Positions 16,725 to 26,856 of a DNA stretch of 50,565 nucleotides are shown here, piece after piece; the stretch's first letter is position 1; each line of letters begins with the position of its first letter. The notes beneath the pieces were generated by a model. It ran no database searches. It was not told the DNA's origin and worked only from the letters and a program-made list of their open reading frames with translations. Both the position numbers and the translations under genes were made by a program. This stretch comes from Prevotella sp. AGR2160 (GTDB taxonomy: Bacteria > Bacteroidota > Bacteroidia > Bacteroidales > Bacteroidaceae): positions 1 through 50,565 of the forward strand of contig NZ_AUJK01000020.1 of NCBI RefSeq assembly GCF_000424185.1, written 5' to 3'.

Positions 16725-19217
16725 ATGACCATAGAGGAATATATAGTTGATTACTGGTACAGCAAGGTGAGTGACGCCCACCCACTGCTCATCATATATG
16801 ATGCAGAGAAGACATACCAAAAGTTATTGCCACTGGCTGAGAAGAAAGGTTTCAAGGTTATCGACACGACAGAACAGGCATTGGCACGCTTCTTGGAAGC
16901 CCGTGAATACTGGCGTAATCATCTCGTGCGTAACAATAACGGAGAGCGGATGTTGGTATATCGCACAGTCCATATACCAACCTCCAACAGTGACAAACAG
17001 GCTGAACCCTATTATGCTATGTCGCTGATTGGTGCAGAATTCCCTATTGGCGCAAAAGACAATTACCAGACCCTCTGCCACCAGTTTATGCCCGACCATG
17101 TCAAGGAGATAGACAAGCTTTTTGAGGAAGGACACACGGATTTTGTCTATATCAACAGCTTAGGCAGTGGCAACAACTATCCTGTGTTGGAACAACTCAC
17201 CGGAGGCAAGAGTATGATAGAGATAACTACAGGTTTCTTGATGCTTCGCCGTGTCTCGGCGAATGACTGGCAGGAAGAATGGCAGCGGTTTTGCCAGCAG
17301 TATTATCCCAACCTTAACACCTCTGATGCTGACCTCAAGACGATGCAGAACCGGTTGTGGCAATACCTGTTGTTCTCGGAGTTTGTCTATGACCTGCCAG
17401 CCAAGACCCGCCTGCCAGAAAGACTGAAGAGTATTCCCACCGCTCCAAACGAGGAAAGTCGCATACGCACCATCGACGACGTGTGCAACAAACTGCGGAG
17501 CGACATGGAGTTTCGGGATGATTATGTAGAGCATGCTGAAAAAACAGCCAAAGACTTAGGTCTGGAGGATGCCTTTGCCAAGGCTACGGATTTAGGTGAG
17601 ATTGTCACCTTTGCTTTTGAGAATATTGTGGAATACAGCAGATACATACAACTCATCAACAGCGGTAACTACGCTGAGGCTACACAACTGTTAGATAAAA
17701 ACCGCAAAGGAGTGTGGTTCTCTGCCAACAAACGGGTGGAGATGTTTTGGAAGCTGGCAACAGAGCTGAATACGCTTGTTCACTATGCCATTGTTGAGGG
17801 CCTTGGTGACCACAGTTCATTAGACGCCATGATAGACCACTACGCCAAGAGTGGCTATCACATCGACCAAGCCTTCCGTAACTTTATGATGTTGGAACAA
17901 CGTGTAGATTTTGTATCGCCGTTTATCAAGGAGCTGAAGCAGATAGCCATCTCAACCTACAAGGACATCACACAGAAAATGGTGATTGAATATCAGAGCG
18001 TCTTCGCAGCTGGCATAAAGAATGTCTCCATAGACAGAAACAACCAAGTATTCAACCACTATGTACTTCCTGAGCTAAAGAACAAGAAACGCGTGGCCAT
18101 GGTCATGGCAGACGCTTTCCGTTACGAGATGGGCGTTCAATTGTCTGACCAGTTGAAACAGAACAACGACTATCAAGTGGAATGCAAGCCTTCGTTGGCT
18201 CAATTGCCCACCTACACCCCCAACGGCATGGCTGCACTGCTGCCCGATGCAGACACCCAACTAGCGTTGAAGACGATTGACGGTAAACTGGAACCAATTA
18301 TTGACGGTAAGAAAATTTCCCTGCCAGCAGAACGAATTGCCTATATTCAATCATCTGTGTCGTACAAAGTACAGGATATGCTATTGAGTGAATTGGAAGC
18401 CGAGAAGGTCGATAAGGATACACGGCTTTTGGTGATACGTGACACCATCATCGATAATCTTGGTGAGCATGGTAGCATACAGGGGCTTGACAGCATGAAT
18501 TCTATCTTACGCAAATATAGTAAGGCCGTGATGCTCTGCCGGGCTGCGGGTATCGACGAAGTCTTAATCTTTGCCGACCACGGTTTTATGATACAACCGG
18601 ATGCGCCTGTCAGTGAGACTATTGACAAGCCAAAAGGAAATGATATTGGACTCAATCTTAGGCGTTGTATGGCAGGAAACCTCGATAGTGCTGCCAACAC
18701 TTTGGCCTTTTCTCCCGAACAGCTCGGAATTCGCTCTGATGCGCCACAGTTTGTTTTTGCACATAACTTTTGTACATTCTCAAAGGGACATTATTATTTC
18801 CACGAGGGGTTGTCGTTAGAGGAGAACATTGTGCCGATAGTCAGCGTACAATTGGCAAAACAGCAAGAGGGCAAGCCCTACCAATTGACCATCAGCTACA
18901 AGAACGGCGATACGATACGCATATTGCACCCGAAACTGTCATTCACCATTAACTTCCCTAACGAATTATTTGGTGAAGATTTGCATCTGCATGTCACCAT
19001 TAAGGACCAAAATGGGAACAATGTTGGCAGCGTCTTAGGTTCATCCTATTATGATGAGGCAACAGAGGTGTTGAACATCCCTGCCGGCACGACCTCTTTC
19101 AACCAGAATATTGAACTTGAAGAAGGTATTTCCGGTGAGATAACGGTTACGGTGACAGATGCTGCGACAGAGGTGATGGTTGCTACACAACAAATAAAAA
19201 CTGATTTGCAATTCTGA
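16725..19217 (+). CDS. pglZ: BREX phosphatase-fold protein PglZ
   Basis: From ATG 16725 the protein has 830 residues; a TTG at 16701 would add eight. The central PglZ domain belongs to the alkaline-phosphatase superfamily. Metal-site motifs are RVAMVMADAFRYEMG (Asp 463) and VLIFADHGFM (Asp 618, His 619), placed as expected. Beyond residue ~700 there is a beta-rich C-terminal domain (LSFTINFPNELFGEDLHLHV). PglZ is the hallmark BREX protein and associates with PglX and BrxB/BrxC. It follows pglX by 57 nt and precedes brxL by 2 nt. Confidence 0.93.
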   Translation: MTIEEYIVDYWYSKVSDAHPLLIIYDAEKTYQKLLPLAEKKGFKVIDTTEQALARFLEAREYWRNHLVRNNNGERMLVYRTVHIPTSNSDKQAEPYYAMSLIGAEFPIGAKDNYQTLCHQFMPDHVKEIDKLFEEGHTDFVYINSLGSGNNYPVLEQLTGGKSMIEITTGFLMLRRVSANDWQEEWQRFCQQYYPNLNTSDADLKTMQNRLWQYLLFSEFVYDLPAKTRLPERLKSIPTAPNEESRIRTIDDVCNKLRSDMEFRDDYVEHAEKTAKDLGLEDAFAKATDLGEIVTFAFENIVEYSRYIQLINSGNYAEATQLLDKNRKGVWFSANKRVEMFWKLATELNTLVHYAIVEGLGDHSSLDAMIDHYAKSGYHIDQAFRNFMMLEQRVDFVSPFIKELKQIAISTYKDITQKMVIEYQSVFAAGIKNVSIDRNNQVFNHYVLPELKNKKRVAMVMADAFRYEMGVQLSDQLKQNNDYQVECKPSLAQLPTYTPNGMAALLPDADTQLALKTIDGKLEPIIDGKKISLPAERIAYIQSSVSYKVQDMLLSELEAEKVDKDTRLLVIRDTIIDNLGEHGSIQGLDSMNSILRKYSKAVMLCRAAGIDEVLIFADHGFMIQPDAPVSETIDKPKGNDIGLNLRRCMAGNLDSAANTLAFSPEQLGIRSDAPQFVFAHNFCTFSKGHYYFHEGLSLEENIVPIVSVQLAKQQEGKPYQLTISYKNGDTIRILHPKLSFTINFPNELFGEDLHLHVTIKDQNGNNVGSVLGSSYYDEATEVLNIPAGTTSFNQNIELEEGISGEITVTVTDAATEVMVATQQIKTDLQF

Positions 19218-19219
19218 TA

Positions 19220-21352
19220 ATGGATACACTCGATAAGAAACTGAACGCGGCCTTCCCAGGCAAATGTGTGCGGAAGGATTTGCTACACGATATTAAGCGC
19301 ACGGTCAATGTGCCGTCATTCGTTCTTGAGTTTCTGCTGTCACGTTATTGTGCCAGTGATGACCCCGAAGAGATAGAGGACGGCAAGAAAGCAGTACTCC
19401 AGACCATAGAACGCAACTACGTGCGCCCTGACCAAAGCAACAAGGCTCAGAGTATCGTAGAGCAAAAGAAGAAGCATAAGTTCATTGACAAAGTTCACGT
19501 GAAATACTATGAGCGTGAAAAGAGATATTGGGCGGAGATGGAGAACTTCGGTTCGAAGCGCATCGCTATCAATCCCCAGTTCTATCAGAAGAACGACAAG
19601 CTTTTGGAGAGCGGTATCTGGGCCGAGGTCACCCTTGCCTATAATGAGGTAGAGGAAGACGACTATGCCTTCTATATCGAAGACCTTCGCCCCATACAGT
19701 TGGCTCACTTCGATGCGGAGACGCTCTTTAACGGCAGAAAGCAGTTTACCACCAAGGAGTGGATAGACGTGCTGATTCGTAGCGTGGGTATCAACCCAGA
19801 CTGGCTGGAGAAGAAATCACGAGAGACGTTGCACGATGAGACCGGCATGCGACTAAAGATGCACATCCTCGCCAGATTCATCCCTCTGGTGATGAGCAAT
19901 TACAACAGTATTGAACTTGGTGGCCGCTCGACAGGTAAGTCCTATTTCTACTCAGAATTCTCACCTTATTCCACACTGCTCTCCGGCGGACAGGCCAGCA
20001 CTGCTACGTTGCTCTATAACAACCAGCGCAAGCAGGTCGGTGCCGTTGGCTATTGGGACAACATCGGCTTCGATGAGGTGGCGAAGATGCGCATCAAGGA
20101 TGCCGACACCGTGCAGATTATGAAGGACTACATGGCCAACGGACGTTTCTCGCGTGGCCGGGAGGTGACGGGATATGCGTCATTCTCTTTCGTCGGCAAC
20201 TTCGACTTGAACATCCCGAACATCGTAAATGCCTACAACAAAGACTTGCTGTTGACATTGCCACCCGCTTTCGACTATGCCATCATCGACCGTATCTATG
20301 ACTATATACCCGGTTGGGAGATACCCAAGATTGACGACAGCAGCCTGAACAACGGCTACGGACTGATAACCGACTATCTCTCAGAGATATTACATTATCT
20401 GTTCACCCATAACAGTGAGTATCAGAGCATGCTGAACAAATACCTTAACTTCGGCGACAACGTGGAAGGCCGCGACAACCGGGCTATTCAGCGCACCGTG
20501 ATGGGTCTTCTGAAACTTCTTTTCCCTGTTGGTGAGCCAGAGCCGGAAGAGTTTGATCAGCTGATGGCCTATGCCATGGAAGGACGACGCAGAGTTAAGG
20601 AGCAGTTGAATAAGCGTAAGCCAGATGAGGAATATGCCAACATCAATATGTCCTATATCAACTCAAAGGGTGAGAAAGTCGTGGTATATTGTCCAGAAAG
20701 TAAGTATTCTCAAGCGACCCAAAATCCGAGAAAGACGGCAGGGGTAGAGATACCAAAGAAGCCAGAGGCAATCAACCCCAATGATGTCGTCTCCCCAATT
20801 ATGGTGGAGCGGCAAGATGTAGCTCACATTACACCGCAAGCAGAGGTAAGCGAAGAGCCCGAAGCTGTGGAGAAAACCTTAAAGATTATGTATGGTGACA
20901 CCGGCTTCGGTTACCGTACAATATTCACCCCGTATCTGAAGGGGGCGCGCCGTATTATCATCCACGAGCCTTATTTGGTGAAAAGCTATCAGCAAGTTGA
21001 CTTGCTTCAGTTTTTGGAATTGGTATCAAGCATCGGTGATTGTCAGATGGTCAAGGTATATACTGGAACCGGCGAGAATATCCAACAGAAAGAAGACATT
21101 CAGTTAGCCTTGAACGAAATAGCAGACTCTCTGGCCAATACGGGCACTGGTATCGATATGACGATGGAGTTTGATGCCAACGCACACGATCGCTTCATTG
21201 ACATGGATAATGGCTGGGAGATAACGCTTGGACGTGGTCTCCACTATTTTCAGAATATCAACCAGGGCAAGAAGTTCTTACAGATAGGCTCCTATGACAA
21301 CGACATGAAGCCGTGCCTGGAAACCAAAATAGACTTCAGAAAAATCAAGTAA
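19220..21352 (+). CDS. brxL: BrxL AAA+ ATPase with MIT_C-like C-terminal domain
   Basis: Residues 1-500 match BrxL. The start is TLDKKLNAAFPGKCVRKDLL, with VRPDQSNKAQSI, DKVHVKYYEREKRYWAEMEN, Walker A GGRSTGKS (234-241) and WDNIGFDEVAKM as the acidic Walker B region. BrxL forms DNA-encircling rings in type 1 BREX. After a linker (~500-560) the C-terminus does not look like a Lon protease. It carries HEPY (582-585), HDR (656-658), DNGW, then LGRGLHYF and finally DMKPCLETKIDF, which is the pattern of the MIT_C phospholipase D-like domain of MITD1. The core call is firm. The C-terminal assignment is by pattern reading. Confidence 0.88.
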   Translation: MDTLDKKLNAAFPGKCVRKDLLHDIKRTVNVPSFVLEFLLSRYCASDDPEEIEDGKKAVLQTIERNYVRPDQSNKAQSIVEQKKKHKFIDKVHVKYYEREKRYWAEMENFGSKRIAINPQFYQKNDKLLESGIWAEVTLAYNEVEEDDYAFYIEDLRPIQLAHFDAETLFNGRKQFTTKEWIDVLIRSVGINPDWLEKKSRETLHDETGMRLKMHILARFIPLVMSNYNSIELGGRSTGKSYFYSEFSPYSTLLSGGQASTATLLYNNQRKQVGAVGYWDNIGFDEVAKMRIKDADTVQIMKDYMANGRFSRGREVTGYASFSFVGNFDLNIPNIVNAYNKDLLLTLPPAFDYAIIDRIYDYIPGWEIPKIDDSSLNNGYGLITDYLSEILHYLFTHNSEYQSMLNKYLNFGDNVEGRDNRAIQRTVMGLLKLLFPVGEPEPEEFDQLMAYAMEGRRRVKEQLNKRKPDEEYANINMSYINSKGEKVVVYCPESKYSQATQNPRKTAGVEIPKKPEAINPNDVVSPIMVERQDVAHITPQAEVSEEPEAVEKTLKIMYGDTGFGYRTIFTPYLKGARRIIIHEPYLVKSYQQVDLLQFLELVSSIGDCQMVKVYTGTGENIQQKEDIQLALNEIADSLANTGTGIDMTMEFDANAHDRFIDMDNGWEITLGRGLHYFQNINQGKKFLQIGSYDNDMKPCLETKIDFRKIK

Positions 21353-21357
21353 GAAGA

Positions 21358-22821
21358 ATGGCAACAGAATCAATAAATAGTAGATCTGAAGAACTGGAGA
21401 TACCAACGGAATCTCCATTCATCAATGATGCCCTAAATAATCGTGCACAATTTGCCCGTCTGATGACACAAATCGTGGATTTGTATGGCGATAAGGGATG
21501 CGTGCTGTCTCTTAATGGACAATGGGGATCCGGTAAAACCACATTCGTAAAAATGTGGGAGAAACAGTTGAAGAATGATGGTTACAGAACTGTCTATTTT
21601 AATGCATGGAAATATGACTACACAGACAATCCTCTTGTTGCATTAGTATCACAACTGGAGCAAATTAGTGGAGGTGAAAACAATGCATTCAAGAACATAG
21701 TAGACTGTATAGGCAGAATAAGTTTTAATTTGTTTCGCGTATTAATAAAAAGTCTTGCAAAAAAGCATTTGGGTGCAGATGTTCAAGATTTTATTAATGC
21801 CGCATCAGAGACGGTAACAGAAATAGGGAGCGAAGCTCTCCAAAGCTTCAAAGAACAGAGTCAGACACTAGTTGATTTCAAGAAATACCTGTCTGAATTT
21901 GTAGCTTCTCCTTCGACGGATTCTGAGAATTGCAAGACACCTGTGATTTTCTTCATTGACGAGTTAGACAGATGCAATCCCACATACGCTGTCAAGACTC
22001 TTGAAATCGTGAAACATCTCTTTGATGTTCCAAACATTGTGTTCGTCCTTTCAATTAATAAGGAACAATTGTGTTGTGCCTTACAGGGATACTATGGTTC
22101 CAATGAGATGAATGCTTCTGAATATTTGAAGCGTTTTATCGACATTGAAATGAATTTGCCAGAAGGAAATATAGAAAGTTATTGCCATACTCTTCTTGAC
22201 AAATTCAACTTCGATAGCTATTTTGAAGTTAGAAAAATCCACCATGCTTACCAAAGTGACAAAGAACAATTTATCGATGGTGCAGTAAAGATTTGTAAGC
22301 ACAAGCATCTTAATCTACGTGCCATTGAGAAACTATTCGCTCAATGCAGGCTGAGTTTGATGGACTATTCTGCCAATCACAAATTTATGCCCGAAGTTTT
22401 CTTTTATTTGTGCTATTTACGTGGTAATGACACACCGATGTATAACAAAATTGCCAGTCAGCAATATAGCATGCAGGAAATGATTGAAGCATTGGAGGGC
22501 GAACTTCCAGAAGATATGTTGGCTGCAAGCAAGGAAGACAACAATGCAATCACGAGTGATGGAGGCTTTGTTAATTGGCTCATCGCTACGATGATGTTTC
22601 TTTATGCAAATTCGTACAGTCGAGATACGCCAAAAGAATGGCATAGAACTGAAGACGGTAAGAAGATGGAGACATCCTTGAAGTTCAACAAATGTGATAA
22701 AGAAAAGATAATGGACATATTGCTCTGTATAAGCAATGACATAAGCAATCAATACCTGAACATGGGCTTTGTTCTGAATAAGATAGAGTTACTTGATTAT
22801 GTCAACTTCAACACTTTTTGA
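21358..22821 (+). CDS. KAP-family P-loop NTPase
   Basis: From ATG 21358, five nt after the brxL stop, the protein has 487 residues. Walker A is GQWGSGKTT (from residue 54), followed by YFNAWKYDY, the KAP signature region. A helical insert of about 90 residues precedes Walker B FFIDELDR (198-205), and VFVLSINKEQL follows as a sensor segment. KAP NTPases often hold membrane helices in the insert; here it is amphipathic (LIKSLAKKHLGADVQDFI) with no clear transmembrane run. KAP proteins recur in bacterial conflict systems. The gene lies between complete BREX and complete Zorya sets, so it could serve either. Composition is AT-rich like the Zorya genes. Confidence 0.88.
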   Translation: MATESINSRSEELEIPTESPFINDALNNRAQFARLMTQIVDLYGDKGCVLSLNGQWGSGKTTFVKMWEKQLKNDGYRTVYFNAWKYDYTDNPLVALVSQLEQISGGENNAFKNIVDCIGRISFNLFRVLIKSLAKKHLGADVQDFINAASETVTEIGSEALQSFKEQSQTLVDFKKYLSEFVASPSTDSENCKTPVIFFIDELDRCNPTYAVKTLEIVKHLFDVPNIVFVLSINKEQLCCALQGYYGSNEMNASEYLKRFIDIEMNLPEGNIESYCHTLLDKFNFDSYFEVRKIHHAYQSDKEQFIDGAVKICKHKHLNLRAIEKLFAQCRLSLMDYSANHKFMPEVFFYLCYLRGNDTPMYNKIASQQYSMQEMIEALEGELPEDMLAASKEDNNAITSDGGFVNWLIATMMFLYANSYSRDTPKEWHRTEDGKKMETSLKFNKCDKEKIMDILLCISNDISNQYLNMGFVLNKIELLDYVNFNTF

Positions 22822-22908
22822 ACTCGGATTGCATATAGTAGGAAGAAGCGCAAGTACAGAGCGTTCATAGTGAGTTTTACAAAAGAGTAATAATAAAATC
22901 AAGAATGT

Positions 22909-24816
22909 ATGTGGATGAACATATTGACGGCAGTATGCTGTTTAGCTATCGTGTATATAGCTTATAAGTACTATATTCCTTTACGACGTCTGGCAAGCTT
23001 TGTTAAGACTTGGGCGAACAGCCAGAGGGTCAATGATGTAGAGTCTTCATTTGAAGGAATGAAGCAATTAAACGATGGCTATAAAGAAACAGCATCGTTA
23101 GAGATAGAAGGTGCAAACAAGACAACGACGCACGCCGAAGAATTCTATTATAGAAGAAACATTGCAAGAGTAATTGGCGTCAACCTTAAAGCAATCAGTT
23201 CTGCGCCTGGTCTTATATCCGGTTTAGGCGTACTTGGAACTTTCATTGGTTTGACGATAAGTGTTACTTTGTTCAAAAGTAACAACTCTGAGGAAATTAT
23301 GAATAGCATCCAAACTCTTTTGGGAGGTATGGGTACAGCTTTCTTGACTTCTGTTTTTGGTATGACTTTGTCTTCTCTATATATCTGGAAACAAAAGAAA
23401 GTTTATAACGATTTAGACATCGTGACATCCAAATGGTGCAAGGTATTGGACGACAAATATTTCGTGTCCGAAATCGACTTGCTCAGAAAAGAAAATATGC
23501 TCCAGCAAAATGAGATGATGAAAAGTCTTAAGGCTATTCACGAAGCTAACGAGAAGCAATTGAAAGCCTATGAGCAGAGTGTAGAAAATCTCAAACAGCA
23601 GGAAGAAAGCCATCAGCAGGCATTAATGGACGCACTCATCGGGTATGATGAATCTGGCGAGGCTATTAAGCCTGGCGATATGCTTCAAAATCTTTATGAA
23701 GAATCAGAAAAACAGTCACAGGCTTTGGAGTCCTTCACTACGGATCTGTCCAATGAGTTAAACGCATCATTGGGTAAGACTATGAATGCATCTATTGTTC
23801 CACTGATACAAGATTTGGAAAGAAGTCATCAGACTTTTAATAGTAAATTAGACTCACTATCGGAGAACATGAAGTCACCGGCTACGGATATGGTATCATC
23901 TGTGGTTAGCGAGCTTAAGTCGTCCATGCAGCAGATGACAAATGAATTTAAGGATTCTATATCAAGTGATACGATGTCGCAGATGGATGCCTTGGCCGCC
24001 AACCTCACGAAGTCAAGTGAAGTGTTGAACGGTATTCCTCAAACTATGGAGTTGATGACCAAGAGCGTTACGGATAATTTCAACAATGTCAAGAGCATCA
24101 TTGGGCAGTTGCAAACATCCGTCGAAGATCAACAAACTCAGATGGTAGAGAAAGCACGCACTGTCAATGAGGATATGGCAACGCAGATGAAAACCAAATT
24201 TGATGAGATGATGAGCACCATTACCACATCTGTAGCAAAACTCAATGAGCAACAAAATGGTCTCATTGACGGTCAAGGCCGTTCTACACGTGAGATTGCT
24301 CGTCTGCTTGTCTCTTTTGACGAGAGCATCAGTAAGATGAAAACATCGAACTTAGAAACCTCTCAAATGTTAGTCAATGTACAGAAAGTCGGTGAGAATC
24401 TGGATGCCTCTGCCGGGAAGATTAAAGAATTGTCAGGAATAATGAAAGATGTTTCCGACACTCTTATCTCACAGCAAAAAGAAAATATGCAGAAATACAA
24501 GGAGATACAACTGGCAAATCAAGATACAGTCGATAACATCAACCAGACTTTGAAGACGACCCAGCAATTGATAACAGATTATACTGCACAATATGGCATT
24601 ATTCATCAAGGATTAAAAGACATCTTTGCAGAGATAAGCAAGGGCCTGCAAGATTATAGCACAACACTAAGCAAAAATACGGGGGAGGCACTCGGATTGT
24701 ACTCTAATGCGCTTGAAAAGTCAACAAAGGGCTTGCAGAATATCGCGGAGGCACTCAATGATTCTGCCGAAGAACTTACTGACGGCGTGGATAAGTTAAA
24801 GATGAGAATACGATGA
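22909..24816 (+). CDS. zorA: Zorya motor channel protein ZorA
   Basis: The 635-residue protein has one N-terminal membrane helix (residues 3-22), then two more at about 101-123 (GLISGLGVLGTFIGLTISVT) and 138-160 (LLGGMGTAFLTSVFGMTLSS). This is the MotA/TolQ/ExbB core. About 470 residues of heptad-rich, Gln/Glu/Ser-rich sequence follow, predicting a very long cytoplasmic coiled-coil tail. ZorA forms a pentamer around two ZorB copies, and the tail transmits the signal of phage envelope damage. It starts 87 nt after the KAP gene, the largest gap in the operon, and no promoter was seen there. Confidence 0.92.
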   Translation: MWMNILTAVCCLAIVYIAYKYYIPLRRLASFVKTWANSQRVNDVESSFEGMKQLNDGYKETASLEIEGANKTTTHAEEFYYRRNIARVIGVNLKAISSAPGLISGLGVLGTFIGLTISVTLFKSNNSEEIMNSIQTLLGGMGTAFLTSVFGMTLSSLYIWKQKKVYNDLDIVTSKWCKVLDDKYFVSEIDLLRKENMLQQNEMMKSLKAIHEANEKQLKAYEQSVENLKQQEESHQQALMDALIGYDESGEAIKPGDMLQNLYEESEKQSQALESFTTDLSNELNASLGKTMNASIVPLIQDLERSHQTFNSKLDSLSENMKSPATDMVSSVVSELKSSMQQMTNEFKDSISSDTMSQMDALAANLTKSSEVLNGIPQTMELMTKSVTDNFNNVKSIIGQLQTSVEDQQTQMVEKARTVNEDMATQMKTKFDEMMSTITTSVAKLNEQQNGLIDGQGRSTREIARLLVSFDESISKMKTSNLETSQMLVNVQKVGENLDASAGKIKELSGIMKDVSDTLISQQKENMQKYKEIQLANQDTVDNINQTLKTTQQLITDYTAQYGIIHQGLKDIFAEISKGLQDYSTTLSKNTGEALGLYSNALEKSTKGLQNIAEALNDSAEELTDGVDKLKMRIR

Positions 24817-25493
24817 GAAAACAACTGCGTGAGAACGAAGAGAATGAAAATCCTTTCGCAATGTCGATTGGTGACTTGATGGCTGGCTTGCTGTTTATCT
24901 TCATTCTTCTACTGACTGCTACAATGCTCAAAGTGCAAAAGCAGTCAGACAAGGAAGCTATGATTACAACGGAATATAATCAAGTAAAGACACAGTTGTA
25001 TATTGACCTCCAAAAAGAATTTAAAGATAGCCTCAAAGTCTGGAACGCCATCATTGACTCCACAGAGCTGAGCGTTAGGTTTCAGGAGCCGTCCACTTTG
25101 TTTGACTTTAACAAGGCTGACCTCAAGCCAAAGTTCAAAGTGATACTAAACGATTTCTTTCCGAGATACATAGCACTTATCAATCAGCCTAAGTATAAGA
25201 AAAATATTGAAGAAATACGTATTGAAGGCCATACTGATACATCGGGTGATTATTTTACGAATATGAAATTGTCTCAAGATCGAACCCGTTCGGTCCTGCA
25301 GTATTGTCTGTTTCTTTTACCTCGGAATGAACAAAAATGGGCGATGCAACGCATAACAGCCAATGGTCTGTCGTCGTCGCATATCATTATACGGAATGGT
25401 AAGGAAGACCCCAGATTGTCACGACGTGTGGAATTCAGAATCAGGACCAATGCGGAAGAAAAGTTGGAAGAAATAGCAAGACGACATGAATAA
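24813..25493 (+). CDS. zorB: Zorya stator protein ZorB (MotB/OmpA-like)
   Basis: The 226-residue protein has one membrane helix at about residues 19-38 (IGDLMAGLLFIFILLLTATM) with the conserved acidic residue Asp 21 at its start, suited to ion translocation. The OmpA-like peptidoglycan-binding domain follows, with IRIEGHTDTSGDY (Asp 142) and MKLSQDRTRSV (Arg 157), the residues that contact diaminopimelate in the family. ZorB anchors the ZorA motor to the cell wall. Its ATG overlaps the zorA stop (ATGA), giving coupled translation. Confidence 0.93.
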   Translation: MRKQLRENEENENPFAMSIGDLMAGLLFIFILLLTATMLKVQKQSDKEAMITTEYNQVKTQLYIDLQKEFKDSLKVWNAIIDSTELSVRFQEPSTLFDFNKADLKPKFKVILNDFFPRYIALINQPKYKKNIEEIRIEGHTDTSGDYFTNMKLSQDRTRSVLQYCLFLLPRNEQKWAMQRITANGLSSSHIIIRNGKEDPRLSRRVEFRIRTNAEEKLEEIARRHE

Positions 25494-26856
25494 CGAATTG
25501 GCGAAAATACTTGGTTTTAACTTCTCGGCAAGTGACTATGCGCTTGCTGCGAAGACTTTATTGTCACGTTCTGAAAAGAAGGGAATAGACGACAATATCA
25601 AGAGGCTTGAGGCCATTGCAGAGCGTTGCCGGGGCATCGAAGAGCGTATTCCTGACAAAAACATTACAGACCAAGTTTTTAATCGTTTTCGTCTTTCCTA
25701 TAAAATTCCTCAAAAACTTTCTTTCTCTTCCAGAGAGTTGAGAATGCTAATCTACTCAATGTATCGTATGAATACATTGCCTATGATGAAATCGTTTGTA
25801 TATTTGCTGGATCACAATTGGAGGGATAGATTTTTTAATGGATTGTTGTATTTCATGCTTTCCAATTGGGATGATACTGATGCAGAAATAATGGAATTAG
25901 TTATGAATCTTGTTCAAAGTAGATTAGATTCATACCAAGGTAGACGCGATAAGTATCTCATCTTAAAAAAGAACCGACGGTTCCTCTCACAAGAGGGGCC
26001 CGAGCTTCTAGGCATTACTTTGAGCCAGCGTGATAAGGGGCAAAGGATAGCCTGCTCTCTTAGAACTGCACCTTCTGTTTTCTTCGGCTTATCGCGTGAT
26101 AAAATTAATATGCAATATTATTCACGTGTAATAGTAGCATATTTTGAGAAAGACGGACTTTCTCGGCTTAAACTGATGGAAGACGTTCTTAACGAGCATA
26201 ATTATGGTCCTACTGCAAAACGATTAATACCTGCCATCATTCTTAACAAAAGTAAAAGTGCAACACCATCACAGATGGAAGCCATCAAGACACTTGCTAT
26301 TACTGAGATTGGGGATCCTTCAATAGCGTCGAAATGGACATTGTCTGTAGGAACAGAAGAGGAGAAGGAAAATCTTAAAGAAGCGAGAAGACTCCTTAAC
26401 GAATGGATCAAGAGGAAGTTTATCTCCATCTTTTTTGAGAAGTGCGTACGTGATCCAAGAAGAAAGAAGTATTGGATCGAACATGTGGATTTAATTAGCG
26501 ACTTTGATATCTTTTGCACAAGGAGGACGAGATCCGTACTCATGCAAGATGAGAGAATTTCCAAACTTGTCAGTCAAAAAGTATCATTGCTTAACGATGG
26601 TTCAGACAATGAACTGTCAGCTCTGGGTATGACCATCGGTAATTACTACTTTGTGGAGTTTTCTGAAAGTGGTAGCGGTAGTATTTACATCTATCGAGGT
26701 AAAGTGAAGAATCCCTCTTACTTCTACCAATTAAAACGTCCTCATTTGCCAACGATTCAATCTTTTATGATAGATAAGGATGAAGGAAAACTTCCGCATT
26801 TATCTGATTGGGAGAAAACATTAAATCAATGGTTTAGAAATCACGGCTTATTATGA
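25486..26856 (+). CDS. zorC: Zorya type I protein ZorC (EH_Signature domain)
   Basis: The 456-residue soluble protein has a helical N-terminal half (AERCRGIEERIPDKNI, then LSFSSRELRMLIYSMYRM). Its C-terminal half carries the EH_Signature pattern: DPRRKKYWIEHVDLISDFDI, then YYFVEFSESGSGSIYIY. ZorC with ZorD defines type I Zorya and is thought to bind DNA close to the motor tail. It overlaps zorB by 8 nt and zorD by 4 nt. Position and pattern agree. Confidence 0.87.
   Translation: MNNELAKILGFNFSASDYALAAKTLLSRSEKKGIDDNIKRLEAIAERCRGIEERIPDKNITDQVFNRFRLSYKIPQKLSFSSRELRMLIYSMYRMNTLPMMKSFVYLLDHNWRDRFFNGLLYFMLSNWDDTDAEIMELVMNLVQSRLDSYQGRRDKYLILKKNRRFLSQEGPELLGITLSQRDKGQRIACSLRTAPSVFFGLSRDKINMQYYSRVIVAYFEKDGLSRLKLMEDVLNEHNYGPTAKRLIPAIILNKSKSATPSQMEAIKTLAITEIGDPSIASKWTLSVGTEEEKENLKEARRLLNEWIKRKFISIFFEKCVRDPRRKKYWIEHVDLISDFDIFCTRRTRSVLMQDERISKLVSQKVSLLNDGSDNELSALGMTIGNYYFVEFSESGSGSIYIYRGKVKNPSYFYQLKRPHLPTIQSFMIDKDEGKLPHLSDWEKTLNQWFRNHGLL

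Noticed and set aside
21313..21357. Upstream start of the KAP gene overlapping brxL
   Set aside because: ATG 21358 follows the brxL stop closely and gives a normal KAP N-terminus; the extra residues are a brxL frame overlap.
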